64,000 nt of DNA from Thermomonas carbonis. Lineage in GTDB: Bacteria > Pseudomonadota > Gammaproteobacteria > Xanthomonadales > Xanthomonadaceae. The notes under the pieces were generated by a model that saw only the letters and a program-made list of their open reading frames with translations, ran no database searches and was not told the origin of the DNA. Below, in pieces: positions 18,119 to 25,540 of the stretch. The first letter of the stretch is position 1. Each line of letters starts with the position of its first letter. The position numbers and the translations under genes were made by a program. The stretch is taken from contig NZ_CP060719.1 in NCBI RefSeq assembly GCF_014396975.1, positions 2,824,001 to 2,888,000 on the forward strand. The letters run 5' to 3'.

Positions 18119-19681
18119 GTGGGTCTTGGGACATTGGACATCGCCATCGTGCTGGCCTATCTGGCCGGCATCTTCATCCTGGCGCAGTGGGTCTCGCGCG
18201 AGAAAGCCGGCCACCAGAAAGACGCGCAGGATTACTTCCTGGCCGGCAGGTCGCTGCCGTGGTGGGCCATCGGCGCGTCGCTGATCGCGGCGAACATCTC
18301 GGCCGAACAGATCATCGGCATGTCCGGCTCGGGCTATGCCATCGGCCTGGCCATCGCGTCCTACGAATGGATGGCGGCGGCGACGCTGCTGATCGTCGGC
18401 AAGTGGTTCCTGCCGGTGTTCCTGCGCAACGGCATCTACACCATGCCGCAGTTCCTGGAACAACGTTACGGCAGCCGCATCCGCACGCTGATGGCGGTGT
18501 TCTGGCTGGGCCTGTACGTGTTCGTCAACGTCACCTCGATCCTGTGGCTCGGCGCGATCGCGGTCTCGCAGGTCACCGGCATGGACCAGATGCTGGCGGT
18601 AGTGCTGATCGGCGTGTTCGCGCTGCTGTACCAGTTGTACGGCGGCCTGAAGGCGGTCGCGCTGACCGACATCGTGCAGGTCACGCTGCTGGTGCTGGGC
18701 GGCCTGCTGGTCGCAGGCCTGACCCTCAACCAGCTGGGCGAGGGCGCCGGCATCCTCGCCGGCTTCCACAGATTGCGGGAGGCGCAACCTGGCCACTTCG
18801 AGATGATCCTCGACAAGGACAACCCGTTCTACAAGGACCTGCCGGGCATCGGCGTGCTGGTCGGCGGCATGTGGATCATGAACATCAGCTACTGGGGCTT
18901 CAACCAGTACATCATCCAGCGCGCACTCGCGGCCAAGGACATCGCCGAGGCGCAGAAGGGCGTGTTGTTCGCGGCCTTCCTCAAGCTGCTGATGCCGGTG
19001 ATCGTGGTGCTGCCGGGCATCGCCGCGGTGATGCTGGCGCCCGGCCTGGACAAGCCCGACCAGGCCTATCCGACGATGATGCGCCTGCTGCCCACCGGCA
19101 TCCTCGGCCTGGTGTTCGCCGCGCTGGTCGCCGCGATCGTGGCGTCGCTGGCGTCGAAGATCAATTCGATCGCGACGATCTTCACCCTGGATTTCTACGC
19201 CAAGATGAAGCCGCTGGCGGACCAGCAGAAGCTGGTGCGCGTTGGCCGCATCACCGCGATCGTCGCCGTGCTGCTGGGCATCCTCGCCGCCAAGCCGCTG
19301 CTGGGCAGCTTCGACCAGGCCTTCCAGTACATCCAGGAATACACCGGCTTCTTCACCCCGGGCATCGTGGTGATCTTCGTGCTGGGCCTGTTCTGGAAGC
19401 GCGCCAACGAAGCCGGCGCACTCGCGGCCGCGATCGGTTCGTTCGTGCTGTCGATCGTGCTGAAACTGGCGTGGCCGGAGCTGCCTTTCATCGATCGCGT
19501 CGGCCTGGTGTTCCTGCTCGCGCTGGCGCTGGCCGTCGTGGTGTCGTTGCTGACCCGGCACGCGCCGGAGAAGGACATCATCGACACCCGCAACGTCGAC
19601 TACAGCACCGGCACGGTCTTCAATATTGGCGGCATCGCGGTGCTCGCGATCCTGGCCGCGCTGTACGCCTTGTTCTGGTAA
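18119..19681 (+). CDS. sodium:solute symporter (SSS family, sugar type)
   Basis: Inner-membrane sodium-coupled transporter of 520 residues with about 13-14 hydrophobic helices, related to SGLT-type sugar symporters. GTG 18119 is chosen because GCAGGAG sits 6 bases upstream and the first helix (IAIVLAYLAGIFIL) starts at once; the longer open frame from 17969 has no signal or membrane segment. SSS features include the ANISAEQIIGMSG stretch in helix 1-2 and SLASKINSIATI in the conserved helix 8-9 region. Substrate is not readable from sequence; glucose or galactose from xyloglucan would fit the neighbours. Confidence 0.82.
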   Translation: MGLGTLDIAIVLAYLAGIFILAQWVSREKAGHQKDAQDYFLAGRSLPWWAIGASLIAANISAEQIIGMSGSGYAIGLAIASYEWMAAATLLIVGKWFLPVFLRNGIYTMPQFLEQRYGSRIRTLMAVFWLGLYVFVNVTSILWLGAIAVSQVTGMDQMLAVVLIGVFALLYQLYGGLKAVALTDIVQVTLLVLGGLLVAGLTLNQLGEGAGILAGFHRLREAQPGHFEMILDKDNPFYKDLPGIGVLVGGMWIMNISYWGFNQYIIQRALAAKDIAEAQKGVLFAAFLKLLMPVIVVLPGIAAVMLAPGLDKPDQAYPTMMRLLPTGILGLVFAALVAAIVASLASKINSIATIFTLDFYAKMKPLADQQKLVRVGRITAIVAVLLGILAAKPLLGSFDQAFQYIQEYTGFFTPGIVVIFVLGLFWKRANEAGALAAAIGSFVLSIVLKLAWPELPFIDRVGLVFLLALALAVVVSLLTRHAPEKDIIDTRNVDYSTGTVFNIGGIAVLAILAALYALFW

Positions 19682-19716
19682 CGCCAACCCGCTATCCACC
19701 GCACGCAGGAGGACGC

Positions 19717-20247
19717 ATGCACACGAATCACTCGAATCGCTGGCGCGTCGCAATGACGGCGCTGGTCATGGCGATGGGGTGGGGCAGCGCCATCGCGCAG
19801 GATGCCCCCGCACAACCTGCCGCCAAGCCGATGCCGATCTACGCCAATGCACTGGCACCAGGCTGGCAGAACTGGAGCTGGGCGAAGACACGGCTCTCGG
19901 TCGGTGCCGAAGGTGCCGCACGCAAGCCGATCGCGGTGGATGCCGAGCCCTATGCGTCGCTTTATCTCCACCACGAGCCTTTCAGTACTGCCGGCTATCG
20001 CACCTTGAACCTGCTGGTGCAGAGCAAGGCGACCGACGCGGAAGTGAGGCTGTTCCTGCTCGCGCCCGATGGCAAGCCGATCGGTGCAGGCAAGCTGGTC
20101 AAGATCAGCAATACCGGATGGACCAAGGTCGAGGTGCCGCTGGAGACGCTCGGCGCAAACGACACGAACGTGTCCGGGCTGTGGATCCAGAATCCGACGG
20201 GCGAGACCTTGCCTACGTTTTATGTGGCGGATGTTGGGTTGCAGTAG
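19717..20247 (+). CDS. secreted beta-rich protein, possible carbohydrate binding
   Basis: A 176-residue product starting at ATG 19717 behind GCAGGAGG. The signal peptide ends near AIAQ (about residue 28). The mature part opens with PIYANALAPGWQNWSWA, a pattern I associate with stand-alone or appended jelly-roll domains in glycoside-hydrolase contexts, and continues with alternating strands to FYVADVGLQ. There are no catalytic motifs. It lies 35 bases after the SSS gene and is the last member of the saccharolytic run. A glycan-binding or presentation role is inferred from context only. Confidence 0.6.
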   Translation: MHTNHSNRWRVAMTALVMAMGWGSAIAQDAPAQPAAKPMPIYANALAPGWQNWSWAKTRLSVGAEGAARKPIAVDAEPYASLYLHHEPFSTAGYRTLNLLVQSKATDAEVRLFLLAPDGKPIGAGKLVKISNTGWTKVEVPLETLGANDTNVSGLWIQNPTGETLPTFYVADVGLQ

Positions 20248-20333
20248 GCGATCCGCAGCCGTAGTCGATGTGAGAAATTCACGGTCTAGACGCAAGTGTG
20301 ATCGTTGGTACGATGCAGGGCAGGGGGAATGCC

Positions 20334-20753
20334 ATGCGATTCGTGCTGCTCATCTTGCTGTCTGTGCTCGCGCCCTCCCTGTGCGCGCAAACGATCTACA
20401 AGTGCCGCGACCACAAGGGTCAGCCGCTCTATCAATCCTTTCCGTGCGGGGGCACCAAGCCGCCTGAGAAGGTTTGGTCTGGTGACTATCGGCAACCTAC
20501 GAACGCAGAGTTGTGGGAACGGTACAACCGCGATCAGGAATGGCGCAGACGCCAGGCGCGCGAAAATCAACCGCAATATCGATACGTGGCTCCCAGTCGC
20601 GGAAACTCAGCTGCAGCATCACGACGTGCGTCTTGCGCAATTGCTCGGCAGGAGTACAACCGGGTGCAGGCGGATTTCAAGTTGAATCGAAATATTGATT
20701 TGCTAAGAAGACTTGAGTCCGAGATTCGAAGACATTGCGAAGTGAATCCGTAG
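20334..20753 (+). CDS. DUF4124 domain protein, secreted
   Basis: Small exported protein of 139 residues. ATG 20334 follows CAGGGGGAATGCC and opens a signal peptide ending LCAQ (residue 20). The N-terminal TIYKCRDHKGQPLYQSFPC segment is the DUF4124 signature: a short cysteine-paired beta fold common in Xanthomonadaceae and pseudomonads, of unknown function. The C-terminal half is basic and includes EYNRVQADFKLN before ESEIRRHCEVNP. Base composition is lower in GC than the upstream locus. It is separated from it by 86 bases in which I see nothing distinctive. Confidence 0.75.
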   Translation: MRFVLLILLSVLAPSLCAQTIYKCRDHKGQPLYQSFPCGGTKPPEKVWSGDYRQPTNAELWERYNRDQEWRRRQARENQPQYRYVAPSRGNSAAASRRASCAIARQEYNRVQADFKLNRNIDLLRRLESEIRRHCEVNP

Positions 20754-20797
20754 CTTCGATGTGCATTCACAAGAGCTAGCAACCCTGCAGGGCGTAT

Positions 20798-21793
20798 ATG
20801 GACTCGAATCCGGCAAGTGGCGCACCCTTTCCATTTGATCTCAAGATGCCGCTGCGTCGCTCACTCATCGCATACGATGGGTTTTTCGAGATTTACACGG
20901 AGAATCAAACTTATCGGCTACAGCACCCAACAGGAGATATGTCACGTAAGGATTTCAGCCCGGAATCCACTTTCGTTACCACGCTGGTTGCCGATGCAGG
21001 GTCGCGGAATCTGACAATTGCACGCCTCATTTTGCAGACACATGAGTGCATGCAGTCGGCGCCACTCAGTGCAGCCGAGAGGCAACGCGCCTTGACAGTG
21101 CTTCATGCCTGCAAAGACGCGCTGTTATCGTGTGAAGACATTGCGAATCAATTGAAGACAGATGTCGACAGCATAATTGAAGGAATCAAGCAGAGCGGGT
21201 TTTGGCAGGAAGGGCAGAGCATGAAATTGCCTCAGCACCCTTCGCTGCAGACGCAAGCCTCGACCTACCTTGTCCATCTGAATCGATCAATTCGCAAGAT
21301 CTGCGAGTTCGCGTTTGCCTTGCTGGAACTCGACAGGAAGGACAATAATTTCAAGGATTTGGCGAAGCGAGTCGGTGCCAAGCTTGGCGTTGATTCAATG
21401 ATGTACAAGTATGTGCATGCCAATGTCGAGAGAATCGAGAACTTAATCTTGCTGCGTAATTTCGATGAACATCCAGGTGATACCACGACAGTGCTGCGCA
21501 ATTTCCACCTTGCTGGCCCAAGAGCCATAAGTGCGCCGACGTGGGAGTTGACGGGCGCAAAAGCGACGGCACCAAAGTTCATCGCGGAAGACGCTATTGA
21601 ACAGACCGCGTACGTCCGTGGAATTGCTGAAAATGTGGTGATGTTCGCCCTGAACGAGCTGATCCAGCCACCGCTGATGATTATGCAAATCAACGAGGAC
21701 CACATTGATCCGGCTTGGCCGGTACGGTTCAGGGTGCATCTCGACACTTCGCGAATGACGTTTGTTAGCCCTAATAGTCGCGACCCGACCTAA
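20798..21793 (+). CDS. unrecognised protein with HEPN-like R-N-x3-H motif
   Basis: A 331-residue soluble protein I do not recognise. There is no signal peptide or membrane segment. Residues 155-235 look like a four-helix bundle and carry LILLRNFDEHPG, where R220-N221 and H225 match the R-polar-x3-H (Rx4H) catalytic motif of HEPN ribonucleases. That rests on a short motif and helical context only. A helical, possibly winged-helix-like stretch (SCEDIANQLKTDVDSIIEGI, 111-130) lies before it. GC content is visibly lower than in surrounding genes, a sign of transfer. Start ATG 20798 has a weak GCAGGG upstream. It lies 44 bases after the DUF4124 gene and about 150 before a dif-like site. Confidence 0.6.
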   Translation: MDSNPASGAPFPFDLKMPLRRSLIAYDGFFEIYTENQTYRLQHPTGDMSRKDFSPESTFVTTLVADAGSRNLTIARLILQTHECMQSAPLSAAERQRALTVLHACKDALLSCEDIANQLKTDVDSIIEGIKQSGFWQEGQSMKLPQHPSLQTQASTYLVHLNRSIRKICEFAFALLELDRKDNNFKDLAKRVGAKLGVDSMMYKYVHANVERIENLILLRNFDEHPGDTTTVLRNFHLAGPRAISAPTWELTGAKATAPKFIAEDAIEQTAYVRGIAENVVMFALNELIQPPLMIMQINEDHIDPAWPVRFRVHLDTSRMTFVSPNSRDPT

Positions 21794-21940
21794 TGGGCTG
21801 GGAATGGACTGTGTTGCAGCCGCCTGATGGCGGGACCTCGGACCTGTGTCTATCAGCCTCCATGTTTGCCGGTGCCGGCAAGCGTCCGCGGTCTAGGCAC
21901 CAACGCAGCCAAAACCAGAGCAGGGACAACCCCGTCGCAA

Positions 21941-21968
21941 ACTTCGCATAATGCCTATTATGTAAAAG
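21941..21968 (+). other. dif: dif-like XerC/XerD recombination site
   Basis: A 28-base site with the layout of a chromosome-dimer resolution site: XerC arm ACTTCGCATAA, central hexamer TGCCTA, XerD arm TTATGTAAAAG. Against the E. coli dif arms I count 8 of 11 matches on the XerC side and 9 of 11 on the XerD side, with the conserved CGCATAA and TTATGT cores intact. It lies in the 185-base gap (21794-21978) between two genes. It is either the chromosomal dif, placing the window at the replication terminus, or a dif-like attachment site left by a Xer-dependent mobile element. Confidence 0.65.
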
Positions 21969-21978
21969 TACAAGAGAG

Positions 21979-22371
21979 TCAGAACCCGCGACAGGCCTTC
22001 CTCACCGGCGCATCCAGCCGGCTCAAGTCGTCGAACGTGCGCTTCAAGCCGAGCCGCTCGAGTTGCTTCTCCCTGTTCGCCTTGGCTTGCCTGCACGGAT
22101 CCTCCGACTTGCGAGCGCCGGATGCGCTACTTCGACGATAGCCCGATCGACTGCGGGCGCGGCTCGAGGCCGACGCGCTACGACGGGACTCTGCAACGGC
22201 GGGCTGCGTATCCGGAACCGGCACGAATTCGATGACGCGGTCCATGCGCTGGCCCTGCGCACACGCCGAGGCCTGGTAGCTGGCTTGCCCAGCTGCATTC
22301 ACGCATTTGTAGAGCGTTCCGGACGACGCAAGCCCTGGGAACAGGCACAGCACGAGGCAGAGATGTCGCAT
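21979..22371 (-). CDS. DUF4124 domain protein, secreted
   Basis: A 130-residue exported protein. The signal peptide (MRHLCLVLCLFPGLASS) is followed by TLYKCVNAAGQASYQASAC, the DUF4124 signature with its paired cysteines. A serine/arginine-rich linker (about residues 63-88) leads to a basic helix with EKQLERLGLKRTFDDL. It is high in GC, unlike the other DUF4124 gene 1.2 kb away on the opposite strand. It ends 10 bases from the dif-like site. Function unknown. Confidence 0.75.
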   Translation of the reverse strand: MRHLCLVLCLFPGLASSGTLYKCVNAAGQASYQASACAQGQRMDRVIEFVPVPDTQPAVAESRRSASASSRARSRSGYRRSSASGARKSEDPCRQAKANREKQLERLGLKRTFDDLSRLDAPVRKACRGF

Positions 22372-22462
22372 GTCCGGCTCCGGATGGGTTTCATTCTATC
22401 CTGCGCGCCAGCTCGGCACCTGTCCGTCGGAGAACGCCGCATCGGCGCATCCGGAATCTCGG

Positions 22463-25400
22463 CTACTCCATCGGCAAGGGCATGTCCCGCTGCAGCAGCG
22501 CGGTGATGGTCTCGGCCGGGACCGGCCGGCAGAACAGGTAACCCTGGGCCTCGTCGCAACGCAGCAGGTGCAGCAGGCGCGCCTGTTCTTCGGTCTCGAC
22601 GCCTTCCGCCACGACCTTCAGCTTGAGCGCATGCGCCAGGGCGATGATGCTGGAAACGATGGCCATGCCTTCGGGACCCGAGGACATGCCGACGATGAAT
22701 GCGCGGTCGATCTTCAGCGACGTCACCGGCAGCTTGGCGATGTACGACAGCGAGCAATAGCCGGTGCCGAAGTCATCCACCGCCACGCTGACGCCTGCGG
22801 CGCGCACCATGCCCAACGCATCGATGTTGCGCTCGACGTTGTCCATGATCACCGACTCGGTGATCTCCAGTTCCAGTTCGTTGCTGGAGGAGCGCGCGAC
22901 CAGCGCAACGATGTCGTCGGCGAAGTCGGGGCGTCGCAGTTGCAGCGGCGACACGTTCACTGCGACGCGCGGCGCGTGGAGTCCGGCGTTGCGCCATTCC
23001 GACTGGTCGTGCAGGGCCTTCTTCAGGGCCCACTGCCCCACTTCGCCGATCAAGCCGCACTCCTCGAGGACGGGGATGAACTGCCCGGGTGGCACCATGC
23101 CCTGCCCCGGCTCCATCCAGCGCATCAGCGCCTCGACACCGCAAATACGCCGGTCGGCCAGGGTGACCTTGGGCTGGTAATACAGCACGAATTCCTGCTG
23201 GTCGATCGCGCGCCGGAGCCGCGACTCCAGTGCCATCGCGTCGGCCGCGCGCGCATTCAGCTCGGGGGCATAGAAGACCAGCGACTCGCCGGCGGTGCGG
23301 GCGCGGCGGAGCGCTGCTTCTGCGTTGCGCAGCAACGTTTCCGCGTGATCGCCATCGGTGGGGAACACGGCCACGCCGGCACGGCAACCGATCCGGATCG
23401 ACTCGCCAGCGAGGACGCAGGGAGGACCGCAGCACGCATCACGCAGGCGCTTGAACTCGTGCACGATGTCGCTCGCGGAATCCACGCCGCCCAGCTTCAC
23501 CGCGAACACATCCATGCCCAGCCGGGCGGCTGTTTCGTTGTGCGCATGCATGCGGTTGCCGAACTCGCGCAGCAGCGCGTCGCCGGCGTCGCGCCCCAGG
23601 GTCTCGTTGACGCGGCGGAAACGCTCGAGGTCCACCAGCATCACCACCAACATCTCGCCGGTGGTGTTCCGCCCGCGCAGCGCACGGGTCAGGTAATCGG
23701 AAAACTGGGCGCGATTGGGCAATCCCGTCAGCGCGTCGTAATTCGCCAGGAACCGCAACTGCTCCGAGCGCCCGAGGTTCTCGAGCGCATACGCGATGTC
23801 GCGCGCCATCTCGGACAACTGCTTCATCTCGTCTTCGTCGAAGAACCCGGCCTCGGCGGCGTGCAGCACCATGACGCCGATGGTCCGGCCGTTATTCGCC
23901 AGCGGCAGCAAGGCCACCGACTTGGTGCCTGCGGACATCGCCGCGGCCAACAGAGGGTGGTCGGCCGACATATGGTTGAACACCACCGGCCTGGCGTCGC
24001 GAATCGACTGCGCCCATTCGCCGCTCATCAGTTCCGGTGCGTCGATCTGGCGCTGGAGATCCTTCAGAGACTCTTCGTCGGCGCCGACGCCCGCACCTGC
24101 GGTCAACACAAGCCCGCCGGCAGGATCGTCCAGCAGCCCGATCCACGCCTTCGGGAACTGGCCCGCGTCCACTGCGATCCGGCACGATTGCTGGAGCAAC
24201 TCGTCCCTGTTGGCCGCACGCACGATCAATGCGTTGATGCCGCTTCGCACAGACAGCACGCGGTTCACGCGGCGCAGGCCGGTTTCGCTGCGGGCCAGCG
24301 CCTGCTCGGTCCGATAGCGTTCGGTGATGTCGCGCAGGAAGACGGTATAGAGCCAGCCACGGGACGTGCCCTGGCGGGAGATCGATGCCTCGACCGGGAA
24401 CTCGACGCCGTCGTGGCGCTGCGCCCAGACCATGCGACTGCCCATGGTACGGGCCGCTTCATCACCCCCGCCGAAGGCACCGACCTGGTGGCGGTGATCC
24501 TCGCGATAACGCGGAGGGATGAAGGTTTCCAGTTGCATCCCGATCGCCGCCTCGCGCGTGCAACCGAACATGCGTTCGGCCGCCGCGTTGAACAGCACGA
24601 TGGCCTGGGATTCGTCGAGCGCGATGATCGCGTCGAGTGCCGATTCGACCAGGCCCGAAAGCCGTGCCTCGGTCTGCGCCAGCCCCGCGTAGGCTTCGCC
24701 CAGTTGCGAACTCTTCTCCTCGAGTTTGCGGATCAGCGATTCGCTGTACTGCTTCAGGACCGGGTCCTCGAGTTCCGCGACCGATACCGGCGCGGGACGG
24801 ATGCGTTCCTTCGCCTCGCGCAGGGCGCCCAGCAGTTGATGCACCGGCGCGGGTTTCGCGATGTAGGCATCGGCTCCGGCCGAGCGCGCCAGCGTGCGAT
24901 CCGCGGGCGAGTTGTAGGTGCTCGTGTAGAGGATCAGGGGCAGGTCCGCGAACTGCGGATTGCGACGGATCTCCAGGCACAGGCGGTAGCCGTCCATGCG
25001 GGGCATGAGGATGTCGGAGATGACCCCGCATACCTCCGTCGACGCGAGGCGCTGCAGCGCTTCTTCGCCGTGGCAGGCCTCGATGACGGTCACGCCTTCC
25101 GCTTCCAGTTGGGCGCGAAGCAGCCGCAGGTTGGTGGGATTGTCGTCCACGATCAGGATCGTGCCGAAGGACTCCGGCGGCAGGAACGCCGCGACCTGGC
25201 CGGCGAATCGGCGGGTGTCGATCGGCTTGGTCAGGTAGCCGATGCAGCCGGCGTCGCGGGCCTTCTCTTCATCTCCCTTCATCGCGAATGCGGTCAGCGC
25301 GACCACCGGGATGTAGCGCAGCCGCGGGTCCGCCTTGAGCAGGCGGGTGAGGGTCAACCCGTCCATGCCCGGCAAGGCGATGTCCATCAGCACCAGGTCA

Positions 25401-25540
25401 GGCAATGCCTTCGCCAGGCACGCCAGCGCTTCCGTCGCATCCGCTGCCTGCTCGACCTCATGGCCTTCCAGCGACAACACGCTCGCCGCCAGCCTCAGGT
25501 TGGTCGGATTGTCGTCCACGATGAGGATGCGCCTGCTCAC
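22463..25540 (-). CDS. REC-REC-PAS-GAF-GGDEF-EAL response regulator, probable c-di-GMP phosphodiesterase
   Basis: Cytoplasmic signalling protein of 1025 residues starting at GTG 25540, which overlaps the kinase stop. Domain order is REC1 (about 4-120, phospho-acceptor D53), REC2 (127-245, D176), a helical linker, PAS (275-400), a GAF-like region (430-590), GGDEF (600-770) and EAL (780-1025). The cyclase signature is degenerate, reading GMDVF at 675-679. The EAL domain keeps its catalytic set: E803-A-L, NVSPLQ, ELEITES, DDFGTGY and AEGVETE. It should therefore hydrolyse c-di-GMP, gated by phosphorylation of one or both REC domains by the kinase encoded just upstream. Confidence 0.88.
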   Translation of the reverse strand: MSRRILIVDDNPTNLRLAASVLSLEGHEVEQAADATEALACLAKALPDLVLMDIALPGMDGLTLTRLLKADPRLRYIPVVALTAFAMKGDEEKARDAGCIGYLTKPIDTRRFAGQVAAFLPPESFGTILIVDDNPTNLRLLRAQLEAEGVTVIEACHGEEALQRLASTEVCGVISDILMPRMDGYRLCLEIRRNPQFADLPLILYTSTYNSPADRTLARSAGADAYIAKPAPVHQLLGALREAKERIRPAPVSVAELEDPVLKQYSESLIRKLEEKSSQLGEAYAGLAQTEARLSGLVESALDAIIALDESQAIVLFNAAAERMFGCTREAAIGMQLETFIPPRYREDHRHQVGAFGGGDEAARTMGSRMVWAQRHDGVEFPVEASISRQGTSRGWLYTVFLRDITERYRTEQALARSETGLRRVNRVLSVRSGINALIVRAANRDELLQQSCRIAVDAGQFPKAWIGLLDDPAGGLVLTAGAGVGADEESLKDLQRQIDAPELMSGEWAQSIRDARPVVFNHMSADHPLLAAAMSAGTKSVALLPLANNGRTIGVMVLHAAEAGFFDEDEMKQLSEMARDIAYALENLGRSEQLRFLANYDALTGLPNRAQFSDYLTRALRGRNTTGEMLVVMLVDLERFRRVNETLGRDAGDALLREFGNRMHAHNETAARLGMDVFAVKLGGVDSASDIVHEFKRLRDACCGPPCVLAGESIRIGCRAGVAVFPTDGDHAETLLRNAEAALRRARTAGESLVFYAPELNARAADAMALESRLRRAIDQQEFVLYYQPKVTLADRRICGVEALMRWMEPGQGMVPPGQFIPVLEECGLIGEVGQWALKKALHDQSEWRNAGLHAPRVAVNVSPLQLRRPDFADDIVALVARSSSNELELEITESVIMDNVERNIDALGMVRAAGVSVAVDDFGTGYCSLSYIAKLPVTSLKIDRAFIVGMSSGPEGMAIVSSIIALAHALKLKVVAEGVETEEQARLLHLLRCDEAQGYLFCRPVPAETITALLQRDMPLPME

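Noticed and set aside
20248..21978. Integrated prophage or insertion sequence
   Set aside because: No integrase, transposase, terminal inverted repeats or phage structural gene is present; only composition and a dif-like site hint at mobility, and no second site was found.
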